A DNA stretch of 64,000 bases from Cryptomeria japonica (Eukaryota > Streptophyta > Pinopsida > Cupressales > Cupressaceae), in assembly GCF_030272615.1 (NCBI RefSeq), contig NC_081410.1, forward strand, positions 508,742,942 to 508,806,941. The letters run 5' to 3'. The notes under the pieces are model-generated. The model saw only the letters and a program-made list of their open reading frames with translations, had not been told where the DNA came from and ran no database searches. The position numbers and the translations under genes were made by a program. Positions 1 through 11,676 of the stretch are shown in pieces; positions within the stretch are counted from its first letter, which is position 1, and each line of letters begins with the position of its first letter.

Positions 1-270
1 ATTGTAAATGAATTGCATTTTATTGACAGACAAATTCGTACGTGGTTTACAAACTAAAACTGCGTACGGGGTTTTAGTTTTTAAACCGCGTACACGGTTA
101 GTATACTTTAAACTCCGTATGCGGTTTATCTTTAGTTAGGCTTGGCAAAACGAGCCTAAACACGTACGGGCTTCTTTAAATTTGAAATACCCCTTGCATG
201 TTTTGTTGTTTTTCATGGTTTTTTTTGGGTGTGTCCACTTTTCTGACCACCATCTTTGTACACTTACACT
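1..270. other. Unassigned sequence with recurring CGTACG/CGTATG-GGTTTA motifs
   Basis: No ORF or recognisable element. Between about 35 and 170 several short degenerate repeats occur, each with a CGTACG- or CGTATG-like core next to GGTTTA or GTTTTAGTTT. From about 271 the sequence becomes alignable with the NA1 LTR, so this segment ends at the truncated edge of that element. It does not resemble the LINE found on the other side of NA1-A. Confidence 0.4.
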
Positions 271-618
271 TATATATCCTATACAACTTATCAAGGCTTA
301 TGTTGGCTTACAAAGATAATTACAATATCAAATTACATGTCAGCTAGATAACATAAATACATGAATATCAAAAACAATTGATGATGCCGGATCCAAGAGA
401 TGTCAGCCTCCAATACCAATAACCATATTCTAAACCATGTCGGTTTGCATTGCCGGCAACCAAAGAAATATTTTTGTCCTATCGGTGTCAGTGTCGGTGT
501 CAGTGTTTGTGAAGTGCCTGTTGGTACACAACTGAATCAAAACATGAAGCTGGAACAAAATACCATGTTGCCATCAATGACAATATAGTGAAACCAACCA
601 ATTGAGTGTCCATTTCCA
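271..618 (-). repeat. NA1-A left (3') LTR, truncated
   Basis: It aligns with about the last 350 bp of the 5482-6413 LTR, starting near the shared TATATATCCTATACAACTTATC. The outer two thirds are missing. Just after it, about 35-40 bp including the purine tract seen in copies B and C (CTCCCCCTTT in plus orientation) is deleted; the sequence runs directly from TTCCAA into AAAATGGTC. Confidence 0.75.
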
Positions 619-853
619 AAAATGGTCAAGGATTCATCTGTCGGTTTCATCCTACCTACTCCCCCTAAGCTAAATATTCATTATTACAAAATAATCCATA
701 CTCCCATATCTCCATATCTCCCCTTAATGTATACAACTCCTATTATTTTTCACATCTATATCACTCCCACTTTGACATCAATGCATAAAAAATTCTAAAA
801 AGAGACACTATACAATGAATATCCCAAAAATATCTTATCGAAGCTTAACAAAT

Positions 854-3800
854 TCAAAATTTCCATATAACCTTCTCCAATAGGTCAAGATAAGTATCCC
901 AACTAGTTTTGAAAGTGTCGGAAATAGATACAAGTCCATTTAATATATGTGCAAATTACTCTTTCTCACTTACCTTTGTCGGTGTGGTCTTTCCAACCAT
1001 ATCCATACATTCTTTCTTATGTACACTGAGTGAATCCAACCACAGACTCACCAAGCCTCTCAGACTTCTGTCTTTTCTTATAATTTTGTCTCTTTCCCTC
1101 TTGAGAAAATAAATTTGGGCTTCACAAATCAAAATTTGATCATGAATGGATGTAGTCAATGAATTTAATCCATCAAAAGAATTAGCTATATTTGTAATTT
1201 TCTCCTGAAATTCTTTTATGTTCTTATCCACACTAACTGTAAGTATATCTGTGTTACAACATACCCTATAAATATGTGTACACTGCTTGAAAGAATTATC
1301 TACTGGTTTCATCTTTTCATCAATCTTCTTCTTCTTAGATTCAATCACCCAATCAAATGCATCTCTCTTAGCCTGAGTGAGCCTCTCTAGTGCTTGTCGG
1401 TTTAAAATATGATGTAAGAATTGAAAATTATTTGAAATGTGCTTAGTAATTGTCTTAAGATTTCCAGATGGGCTCTCCTCATTGTCAATCTTGCACTTCG
1501 GGACTAGTTTGTGTAAAATAGTGATTGACTAATCAATAATCCCTTTATCTATAGATCCCTCCTTCATTAATTTTTGTGTTGCCATCATCATGAGTTCAAG
1601 AGGACTCATATCGATTATGTTTTTCTTTACAAACTGCTAGGTGTCAATTGACAACAATGAGGGACCAACTACTGGGTCTCTGCCAATTTCCCCTTTCTTG
1701 TCCTCTGATGATTTATCCTTTATAGATTCCTTACTTACACCGGTGGCTTCGCCACTTGGTGCAGTCTCTGTAATTATTAGTTCCTCTATAGGAACTGTAA
1801 CCTCAACCTGTACATTTGTATTCAGAGGACTGTTATCCTTAATATTAGTATCCCATACATCATTAACTTTTTCACTCTTTGTATTAGCTAGTATCTAGAC
1901 ATCTATCTGTATATTTGTATCTATCGGGGGCTTGATTTCCACTATCTTATTTTTTTTCAAAATTGAGGGTGAAGTACCCATAATCGCCTTTCCTTTTCCT
2001 TCAATCGGGGTGTCTACAGTGTCTCTCTTTGATTTCGGTTTAGTAAAGAAACCTCTGTCCTCTCCAAAGAACTTAACCCATCCCTTTTGAGTCTCCTTAT
2101 TATCTCATTTACCCTTCCTAGCATCAAACTGGTTATTCTATGTTTGTTATTAAAGACTTTTCTATCTGCCACCTCAAGTGTCCTTTCCATTTCCTCTGGA
2201 GAAATAGTAACACAAATAGATAACAACTCTTGAATTTTAATATGCTTGTCTTCTTGCATTGCTAACAGCTTCTAGCATCTAACATATTATATAATTCTGT
2301 CGATATTTGGTTTTCAATTTCTATTAAGGCTTTCTTAGATATTTCCAAATATAATAATACTGCTTCCTCTACCTCTCTTTGTTCATCATACTCTAAGTGT
2401 TCATAATAAAATTGTATATTATTTAACATGCCACCCTTAGTGATTTCATCTACTAACTCTTCACGAGTTTTTGGTGGAATGATAGTTACATTACCAGATT
2501 GAATTGTGAGATCGATGTCACTCTTCTTCTTCCTTCTTGCAGTATTGGATGCAACTGCAGGTGTTAACTTTGGTGCTTTCTTCTATGCCGATATTTTGAA
2601 TGTAAGCTTCCTAACCGGTTACTTTTTAGCCTCTACCTTTATTTCCTCTATTTTCTTTGTTACAACCCTCTTGAATGCCAAGGGTGTGTCATCCTCAGAT
2701 TCAAACTCTATTGTAACAAACTCAATGTGTACTTCTAGATTCTTCATCTTCCTTCCTTTCTCTGGGACAACATCAATTAATGCTTTAATGTCCGTTGAGA
2801 CCTTCTCAACAAATTTGCTAGCCTTTCCTTCCTGCTTCTCTCTCTTCTTCCGTTTGAGCTCTGTTTCAACCTCTTGTTATTTTTGTTTTGCAATACCACA
2901 GGGCTTCTCTGTCTCATCAATAGGTGCACCAATCAACATTTTTGCATAGGCCTCAAGGATCTGTGCATCCACTTCATAGCCCATTTGCTCAATCCAAATC
3001 TTTCGGGCTTAACCGCTTCCATAAGTGTTTCATCCTTCTTCACCATGAAGCATATGTCAGTTGAATATTTTTCTACAATATGCTTAGGAACCCTCTCCCT
3101 AGACTTCATAGATTTTTGAAACCCCTTAAAATATCCCCATACTTTATCATCTATTTGACTGCCTAAAGTAGAAATTGACTGTTTCAATTGTCTCCCTACT
3201 CGGATATCAAATGCCCATTGCCTCTTCCCAAAATTGGGAGTATCATTCATGAATAATAACATTAAGCAGACAATTAAGTTGCCATACCGGAAGGTTCCTT
3301 TCTTTTCTCCCTTAATCTTTCCTAGGTTTATTAAGAACTCATCTAACATCCAACCACATAGATCCAATTTCACATTCTCTCTCATCATTATACCCAATGA
3401 TCATGCTACTGAATTTGATGTATGTGTCAGTAATAGTGCTTACTCTCATAGATCTCCTGTCAGATGTCATGTTGGTTATTTTATTCACCTAATCATTCAA
3501 AACCTTCTTATCTGAATGTTGCCCAACTGATGGAAAACCAGTGATAGCCTTGATGGATTCCTTGGTGATCTTGTAAGGTCTATTCAACCAAATAACCTCT
3601 CCATGTACTCTGCTCAAAACATACCAAATTATCTCATCTTTGAATTCTGGGATGTCTAGATTACCGGTAAACCCTAAGTATTCAATGTGCTTGTATCCCA
3701 GTTTGATCTTTCTGGATTCTCCCATCAGCTTGCTCATGTACATTCCCTTTATTTAAAATATTCCCATGTCCTCAATGTGACAATGTATGTATTTCTTAAA

Positions 3801-3968
3801 ATCTTCAACATAGACAACTCCCTTTGGAAAATGGGAAAATGCTCCAACTAAATCTTCCATGGTAGCCACATGCGGATACCGCTTGAAAATTGGGCTGGGG
3901 TGGTCCTTGACCTCTAAAATAGCTAGATTTGCAACAAAGATAGGAATATATGATGATACCAGTTCCAT
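854..3968 (-). pseudogene. NA1-A ORF2: conserved protein of unknown function
   Basis: This is a broken minus-strand ORF that starts at the ATG at 3968 (MELVSSYIPIF) and reads to about 854, roughly 1,000 codons with several stops and frameshifts. The first third matches the element D protein at 58527-59305: shared landmarks are FPKGVVYVED and YIHCH, then LSRVHG, PYKITKE and a KGTFRYGNL block near 3290. The middle is charged and lysine-rich (about 2260-2900). The last third (about 860-1350) is predicted helical, with KKKKIDEKMK, RERDKIIR and SVHKKECMDMVG, and is also kept in copies B and C. No enzyme motif is visible. It occupies the place where pol would lie. It may be a structural or accessory protein or a captured host gene; I do not recognise the family. 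Confidence 0.6.
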
Positions 3969-4464
3969 GTTTAAAGATAAATACCCGTTGATCGCTTCTG
4001 ATGAAAACCCTTAGCAAATTCATCCAATCATCGATGAAATCGTTCAACAAGAAATCTAAGTGCTTTGAAATGCCTTTGATCTCTCTTAGTTTCTCTTAAT
4101 CACTTTGAAATCACTCTAAATGCAAGGTTATCAATAATGAAGTGAATTCAACCTTTTATCCTCAAATAAAAACCCTAATCTTTCATTGACATCAATGACT
4201 ACCAGTGAAAGATTCTGGATCTCGAACAGAATATATCCATGCTGGATAAGCATCTCCAATGTCTAGAACATCTTCTAGAACCTCTTTTTGCGGCATATGC
4301 ATCATCTTCATGAATTTTGCCTACCCTTAAGGCATCTGCCTGTGTTGCAGGATGAGCTCCCTGTCGATGGAGGAGAAACCTCCTCTGTCGGATAAGTAAC
4401 CGGTGCATTCCCATCTACTGATTGTTCTTCAGTCTTTCTAACCCATCTTTGGGTATGATCTTTT

Positions 4465-5413
4465 TCAGATTTCATTAACCTTCTCTTTCCCTTTCTCATT
4501 TGATCCTCCATTACCAACTGGTGGATTTATGCTTCTGCAGAAGTTAGCAATGTGTCCAACCTCATTACATGTATAACATGTAACATTGTTCCTTTGAATT
4601 GATTTGCTAAAACCGGCATAATTGCTAAAGTTGCACTGATTAGCCAAATGTCCAAATTTTCCACATGCATTACATTTAGAACATTGATCGGGAGCAGAAG
4701 CAGGGCTTTTATTTGCTCTGTTTCCACATTGCCTAGCCTTGTGACCAAATTTATTGTAAACAAAACATCTACCATTAGATTTATAAGCATTAAACTGCCT
4801 TACTGGTGCCTTATAGTTTTGATCTTTATTAGCAGTACTGGAACTCTATCCTTTCTCAAATCTAGGTCCACTGGAATCTCCATCTGCCTTTGTCTCTTCA
4901 ATAACTCATCTAGCTCTGCTGAACTAATCTTGAATTTCTCTTTGTACTCACTTGTAGTAGTTAGATATCTCAAAATTATCATTTATCTATCAAGTTCTTG
5001 TTCATTCTTCTTGGATTGTACTAAATCAGTTCTCAACATATCATTCTCATGAACTAGCCTACCACATTCTTCAAATTTGTTCTTCAGGGATATAACAAGA
5101 TTTTCTTCTTTTTTCTTTTGTTCCTCAATCTCTTTAGACATTCTTATAGTTAAAGCTTACATTTAATTTCTCATAACCATGTTCTCCTGACTCAATTTCT
5201 GACACTGCTTTGTAACTACATCTTTCTCTTCATCATCCTGACTTTGGAATAGTTCCTTCCTTCCAGCTTGAATAGATGATAACCTCTCTTGTAGGACAAT
5301 AATGAATTGCTTAGAAGAATCCAATTCATCTTGTAGCTTTAAGTTATTCAACCTTTTGGCATCATAATAGATTCAAGTGCCATTTCAAGTTGTTTCAACA
5401 AACCCATGTCCAT
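4465..5413 (-). pseudogene. NA1-A ORF1: Gag-like protein with coiled coil and CCHC knuckles
   Basis: The ORF begins about 55 bases inside the primer site, at the ATG at 5413 (MDMGLLKQLEMALESI), which resembles the start of the element D protein (MENLMKQLEAAL). The next part is rich in Glu, Lys and Gln with a coiled-coil character (about 4800-5400). The C-terminal part has at least three retroviral-type zinc knuckles: CFVYNKFGHKARQC (second Cys lost), CNACGKFGHLANQC and CYTCNEVGHIANFC, all between about 4530 and 4770. Such knuckles bind RNA in Gag nucleocapsids. The frame is interrupted by stops and shifts, so this copy is dead. There is no protease-pol extension. Confidence 0.7.
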
Positions 5414-5467
5414 GGATTCCAGATTCAAGATCTTCCTCAATCTGTTAAACTTCCTCCAAGGCACAAG

Positions 5468-5479
5468 GCTCTGATGCCA
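5468..5479 (-). other. NA1-A primer binding site (initiator Met-tRNA type)
   Basis: On the minus strand this reads TGGCATCAGAGC, one base from the plant copia Met-tRNA site TGGTATCAGAGC. It lies two bases inside the LTR edge, the same spacing as in the other Met-primed elements here. This fixes the 5' end of the element on the right. Confidence 0.8.
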
Positions 5480-5481
5480 AT

Positions 5482-6413
5482 TGTTGGAATTTAAAAACAC
5501 TGAGAGGGGGGGTGAATCGGTGTTATACAGGATGAATTAAATTTAGCCTTATTAATACATGCATACACCAACTAGTATACTGGTACATACATAATTGAAA
5601 GAAGCAAAGAAACTAATATTCCAATCACATAAATGAGAATCATCACACCAAAAATTATACGTGGAAAATCTCAAAGAGGAAAAACCACGGTGGGATTTGT
5701 GATCCACAATATCAATTCACTGGCCATATCAAGAGATATTACAAAATATAAGGGGCCCATACTTGCAGGAAGGCTTACAGCCTAGAGCAAACTGCTCAAC
5801 CACACAAGGAGCCTCACTAACTATATATAAATCTAGACTACAATCAGGAGAAGTGTTGAACTACTAAGATAGCATCTTCTATGCCAAAATGCAGTTCAAG
5901 TTTAAGCTCTGTCTGTTCCAGTCTGAAACCCTAAACCCTTTACCAGAATAACCCTTACATAAATATCATCACATACATAATCTCTATGATATATTTTGCA
6001 TTATATCCCATTCACATATCCATCACCGTGTCTATATCAAAATTTTCTAATCCAACTGACCTATATATCCTATACAACTTATCATGCCTTATGTTGGCTT
6101 ACAAAGATAATTACAACATCAAATGACATGTCAGCTAGATAACATAAATGAATGAATATAAAAAGCAATTGTTGATGCCATAGCCAAGAGATGTCGACAT
6201 CCAATACTGATAACCATATATTCTAAACCATGTTAGCGTGCATTGTCAGTAACCAAAGAAATCCTTCTATCATGTCGTTGTCGGTGCTGGTGTAGTGTCT
6301 ATGAAGTGCCCGTCAGTACACAACTTAACCAAAACATGAAGCCGAAACAAAATAATATGTTGCCATCAATGATAATATAGTGAAACCAACCAAGTGAGTG
6401 TCAATTGCCAAGA
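5482..6413 (-). repeat. NA1-A right (5') LTR
   Basis: The LTR is 932 bp, starting TGTTGGAATTT in plus orientation and ending GCCAAGA, a one-base change from the CCAACA end seen in copies B and C. It carries the G-tract motif GAGAGGGGGGGTGAATCGG near 5505 and GGAAAAACCACGGTGGG near 5678, both shared with the copia LTRs in this window. Confidence 0.8.
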
Positions 6414-6861
6414 TAGCTATCATCCTATCCCAATAAAGCTTTTCACCACTTTTCCACTCCATGTTGATACCTCCACACTTATCATCTAGGCTTTCAATCA
6501 TATTAAAATCACCTCCTAGGCAATATCCATGGAATATCAGGAAGGCTGGAAATCCATTTCCAAAGTTCAGTTCTATCTCTATAATAATTAGGTGCATATA
6601 TAGAATAAATACCAATTTTAATATACTCAATTTGTAAGATATCCCAAGTCATTCTATTAAAAGGGGAAGATCCAGTGTATATAAACTTGGATCCCCATAT
6701 TTTGTTAATCAGTATGGCAGCACCTCCTCTTCTTTTTTCATGCTTAGTAGCAAACTACAAGGCATCTTTACATATCAATCTAAGATTGACTTCAAGCAAT
6801 AATTTAGAAGCTTTGACTTCTTGTAGGATAAAAATATCAAGTTTCCTTTGATGGTTAAGGA
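6414..6861 (-). pseudogene. L1-type LINE ORF2, endonuclease domain (second part)
   Basis: Reading the minus strand from 6861 gives an apurinic-type endonuclease segment: LDIFILQEVKAS (catalytic Glu of the LQE motif), a conserved IYAPN, an IPWIL segment, then, after a one-base frameshift, GGDFNMIES with the catalytic Asp and Asn. This order is that of plant L1 LINE endonucleases, which nick target DNA for reverse transcription. The segment starts at the AAGGA target duplication of the LARD-like element, and the reading frame continues in 18713-18784 on the far side. It is cut at 6413 by NA1-A; the reverse transcriptase domain is not in the window. One in-frame stop precedes the IYAPN region. 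Confidence 0.8.
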
Positions 6862-9800
6862 TGTAATACCCACCAAAATACCCTAGCAAAAACTAATCAT
6901 CTATCATACTAATTGAGATTTTTTATATTTTTTTTTATTCTTTTAATAACACCTAATGTAATACATAACATTTCCTTATAACTAAATTATTCTTTTAATA
7001 ACACCATTAAACATTATGAACATACATAAACTCACATAACACTAATTTATGCAAGCGGAAATAACATAACATCATTAACCTTTCTCTAGGGCACTTCAAT
7101 GTCATTACTCATTTAACTTCCATAATGATAGCCTACTCACATGATAAACATATTCTATCTTGAATTAAAGCATCATATTTAATTTCCTAATCATGAGATA
7201 TGCAACCCACTAGCTTATCTATCCATTATGAAATGCATACCCATATACCATTCTACGAGCATATTACATTCCTTCTTTTAAAATGAAAGACAACCCCAAA
7301 ATCCTACATCCATTTTATGCACCAAAACCAAATGTGTCTTAACCTAACATCTCCTATCTACATTCTCTTTTCCTTTTCCATGATGATGCAATCCTAATGC
7401 ATAGGTAAAATCCATCCTTGATAATCCATTTAAACATACTTCAATCGCTTGTAATACTAACATGATCTTATTACATTTATTATAATTATCTCTTCATAAA
7501 GTATAAACTATAATTCATTCTTCAATCCATATAATAAAGTAATTCTCCTTTTTCTTTACTCGAGCACAACATCACACTAACCCTTCATTCAAAAAGTTCA
7601 TTTATTGGCTTACAAACATATAACAATATAAATCCAGTAACTTCATTACAAGTACATGGCATAGATCATATAAAAGTCATTTACTATTTATTTAGCATAA
7701 TATGCATTCCATTACTATGCAACTTAGTCCATTCCATATTAGTTTCATTCTAAAGCCTCAATACCTTTTAATCCCAATTTGACAATAACCCCAATGCATA
7801 ACACATGAATCCTAACATTTTCCAAGCATACACATAGAGGCATAATTATCTAGACCTTATCCATATTTTCTAACATCCTCAACACTGATATTATAGATTA
7901 TTCCATTTCTCAACATTATTTCACATATTAAATCACAATTTAAAGAAGTAACCATAGAATTCCTTTCTAACCAATACAAATAGATCATATTATAAATCAC
8001 ATCTATTTAAATTGCAACTCCATTACCAAATTTGGGCACATCAAATCATTCCCTTCATTTAACAAGAACATATCCATGCATCTCATTACCACATTTAAAA
8101 ATCATGACATACCCTAACTACCAATTATGAACTACTTACAAATACCTTTACATAACAATACATCATGAACATAACTCTTCCTTTTACATGATTCCATCTA
8201 CGACAAACAAGATACTACATACATGTATTTTACCATATTCATTACATAAACTTGCCACAAGGTACATCCATAATCCATCAAGAAGGAGAATCCACATCCA
8301 CGCACGAAGAACACCAACAAGTGGAAAAACCCAGTGGTAAAAAGCACCAACCACCTGACCATGTGGAACCGACAGAACCACCCTCCATGCTAGGAGATGA
8401 CACAAGGTCCCAACACACACTCTACATCTAGGTTGACACTTAATACCAGAAGAAAAGATTACAACAACTCTCTCAAGCATGGAGCAACAAGAACCAACAC
8501 AGTCAACCATAATAAGAAACTCCCAGAGGCTTATCAATCAACAAGGCATAGTCATAAGATCATCAAAGGGAACACATGTTGGAGTGAAGTGTCATCGCAT
8601 GTTACAAGCATCCTTTCAAGGAACCTCTCGGTAAGTGACACACATGCAAAACCAACTCAACCTATGAGAGATTAAGGGAGTTTATTTTACCATGTTCCCA
8701 ACCTTCTCATGCTTATCCTAAAACATCCTCCCTAGGATCAAGTCATGAGGCTCACAACTATTCATTATCTTGTTTAAATGAGTTATAATTACCCATCCCA
8801 ATTAATTCGTTATCAATGTTATCACTTGAATACAAATCATGGAAAACTCCAATGTGCCCTGGTTGTCTAGACTTCATGCATCCTTACAAGGAACCTCATG
8901 CAAGCCTATCTCTCATGACCCCGGCCATCACAAGGAAGCCCACTCCACCTAACATGGTCTCAAACATGACAATACAAGAGGCTCTAGAATAATAATTAAA
9001 TCTGAGAACATACATAAATCTGAAATCATAAACAATCCACATGCAACCAATAATCTCATTCATAATCATGAAACATGTGAAAGGTAACATCATGAGAACC
9101 AAAAATCAATGAGCCTCTTCACCAAATAAAAATATCAAGGCCATAAGAAATTTCATCAAATCTGAAATGAATCATCAAATAATCTCAGCAAGGTCTATCC
9201 ACTTGCTAGCGCATAATCACAAGAATCTCAATCTCTCTCTTGGGGCATCAACAAGAGAGGAAGCGCAAACAACTCAAATGGCGTAAAACGCATACAAAAC
9301 TCAAAAATAAATCATATGAAGAAATCGCCAATAATAAATCAACATTAGAAAATATCATAAATGCCCTCAAAAAGCCTCTAGTACAACCCAAAATCCAACT
9401 GACATCAAAGAGACTTCAAACTAGACAAAACCCTAAAACTGCACAGAATGGCGCATACATTCTCAGAAGTGGCACATATGGCTGATACCTTAGCGCATCT
9501 GGGTAATATTTTAGTGCATATGGTGCTTATTTTAGTGCATATGGTCATTCATTTAGCGCATAAGAAACAAGTGCAAATTTTGGCTGAAAATGGCTTAAGT
9601 GTGGGATCAAAACTGCTCGAAACATAATGAGGCAAATATGAATTATTTATACTCATTGAAATCGGCACAAAATTAAATATAAGAATATTTAAACAAATTA
9701 AAATAATTAAATTCACCCAAGTAAATCCAATTGAAAACATAATATAGGCTTCAGTAGGGAAAAACATCTGCAGCAAGTCTAGAAAACCATCAAACACCAA

Positions 9801-11663
9801 ATTTTGAATCCAAATCATGAAATAAACTCAACACACATATAAATACAAACAATAAATTATTCCAAACATAAAAACACATTGAAACAAGGAAAATATATAA
9901 AATGTCTTAGAAGAGGATGAGTGCTATGAGTCTTCCTCACAGCAAGGCAAGACTGGAAGCTCACAAGGCTCTCTCCTCTCAAATCCACAAACTCTCTTAA
10001 ATCTTTAACAACATGAAGGAAATCTCAAAAAAAAAAAAAATCAAATACTATCACATCATAAATGGAAGAAATCTCAATACATATAAATCCCATGTCGTGC
10101 ATTCACTGCAACCACATAAAATACAACTTCCAAATTTTCATCCAAATAAAGATCTCATAACCCATGGGATTCCCAATCATTTCCATTAAGAGTAGAGAGA
10201 ATGAAATGAACTATTTATTTATTCCCCACACAAAACATTCACGAAGTAAACACTTGCAGACAATGAAAAAACAAAGATAAACAGAAAGGGTATCATCTCC
10301 AACTTGCAACTCGTGTGATGGTAGGTCACTGAAGGAGAGCCCACAAGTTTTTACAATCCAGATCCAAACCCAAATCTCTTCCAAAACCCAGTCCAGGCAA
10401 TCCACCGAGAATCCAAAGCCAAATAATGGAACCTCTGAACAATCACAGGGAATCCATTAAAAGGAAACAATAAACAAGAAACCCTAGAAATCCAACCAAT
10501 AGGGTAATTCCATTTTGGAATATTTTTCCCATATGCTATGGTTTCCCCAAAATAAAATCCTCCAATAGGAAAATAGGGTAGGTAGGAAATACTAACATAT
10601 ATTATAAGTAGGTGGGATAAATATATTTTAATATCCCAAGGTATAATTACCATACCACCAAATAAATATTAATATTTAAACTATAGCCTTATAGGAATTA
10701 TTATTCAATACATTATGAACTATAGTTATTTTTAATTAAATACTTCACCAATAGAAAACATAATTAAATAAATCAACCATTAAATAATTTATTACTTCCA
10801 ATATTTAATATTAATTAATATTTAGACTATAAGAAATAATCAATAATTAATAAAAAATATTTACAAAATTATTAAATAAATAAATACTATAATTCTTAAA
10901 TCATAAATAAAATAATCAAAAGCTCAAATAGCTTAAATCAAATAATTAAAAATAAATAATACTAACTATCAAATCTCTCAACAAATAGGCAAATAATCCA
11001 ATGCCACATAAATAACCACGTGACAATAAAATCAACCTCAACATAAATAATCCTCATACCAAAAGAGTCAATCAATACTAGCATACTCCAAAAACTAAAA
11101 GAGCCAATCTAACAACTGACATGACCAATTGCGCCTAGTGACAACTTAAACCTTAGATTATGTGAAGGGAACCCATGTCAACTTCGGAACCACATATTAC
11201 CATTGGGATAAGGACACACTTGCACTTGTTAAGCTAGGAGAGCTCACACCTTGGAATTCCAGGAGGAGTAAATGTCCAGTACCTGCAAGTCCTGCAACCA
11301 CCAACAATGATACATGTATATATATAACAGACAAGTGGTAGAATTATGCAATGACACATCTCGCTCGCAATGAGTGATGTGACATTGATTCTCCATGAAG
11401 AAATTCAACCAATAGTCAAACATATCTCATAAGCATCTCATGAAATATAATCATGAAATAGGGTTAGTAAAATCATAATCAACATCAAATCCATGATCAA
11501 TATAATCTTTTGATAATCTATCACATACTAAGCATATAGTATCCCTCAAAACACATGAATAATCATCATCCAAATCATCATAAATAGTCAAGATAAGTCT
11601 ATCATGGATGGAATAAAATTTCAACTCTAATAAAAAAAAGTCAAGTCAAGGGTGGACACTATA
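6862..11663 (-). repeat. LARD-like element, left (3') LTR
   Basis: The LTR is 4,802 bp. It aligns along its length with 15059-18712, except for about 1.13 kb (roughly 9743-10873) that is absent from the right copy. No coding sequence is recognised. A hydrophobic 117-codon frame at 8184-8537 is open in both LTR copies but has no recognised motif. Confidence 0.85.
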
Positions 11664-11676
11664 TCCTTCGCCCCTT
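11664..11676 (-). other. LARD-like element polypurine tract
   Basis: Directly against the left LTR the minus strand reads AAGGGGCGAAGGA. A purine tract at this place primes plus-strand DNA synthesis and marks the 3' LTR, agreeing with the primer site at the other end. Confidence 0.75.

Larger units (their letters stand above)
271..6413 (-). mobile_element. Pol-less LTR retrotransposon, NA1 copy A
   Basis: The element reads on the minus strand. Its 5' LTR is on the right (5482-6413), preceded by a Met-tRNA type primer site. The left LTR (271-618) keeps only its terminal third. The interior of about 4.9 kb holds a Gag-like ORF with coiled coil and zinc knuckles (4465-5413) followed by a long second ORF (854-3968). 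I find no aspartic protease, integrase, reverse transcriptase or RNase H motif. The right end abuts an L1-type LINE at 6414, so the element probably inserted into the LINE. The truncated left end prevents checking a target duplication. Two related copies lie at 40762-51690. Confidence 0.8.

Noticed and set aside
2506-2949. Plus-strand 147-codon hydrophobic frame
   Set aside because: It is the antisense of the lysine-rich part of NA1-A ORF2, whose reverse complement gives Ser/Phe/Leu-rich frames.
8184-8537. Hydrophobic 117-codon frame open in both LTRs of the LARD-like element (also 16360-16713)
   Set aside because: Amino-acid changes are numerous and not conservative. Two diverged copies of the same LTR can keep a frame by chance, and no motif is recognised.
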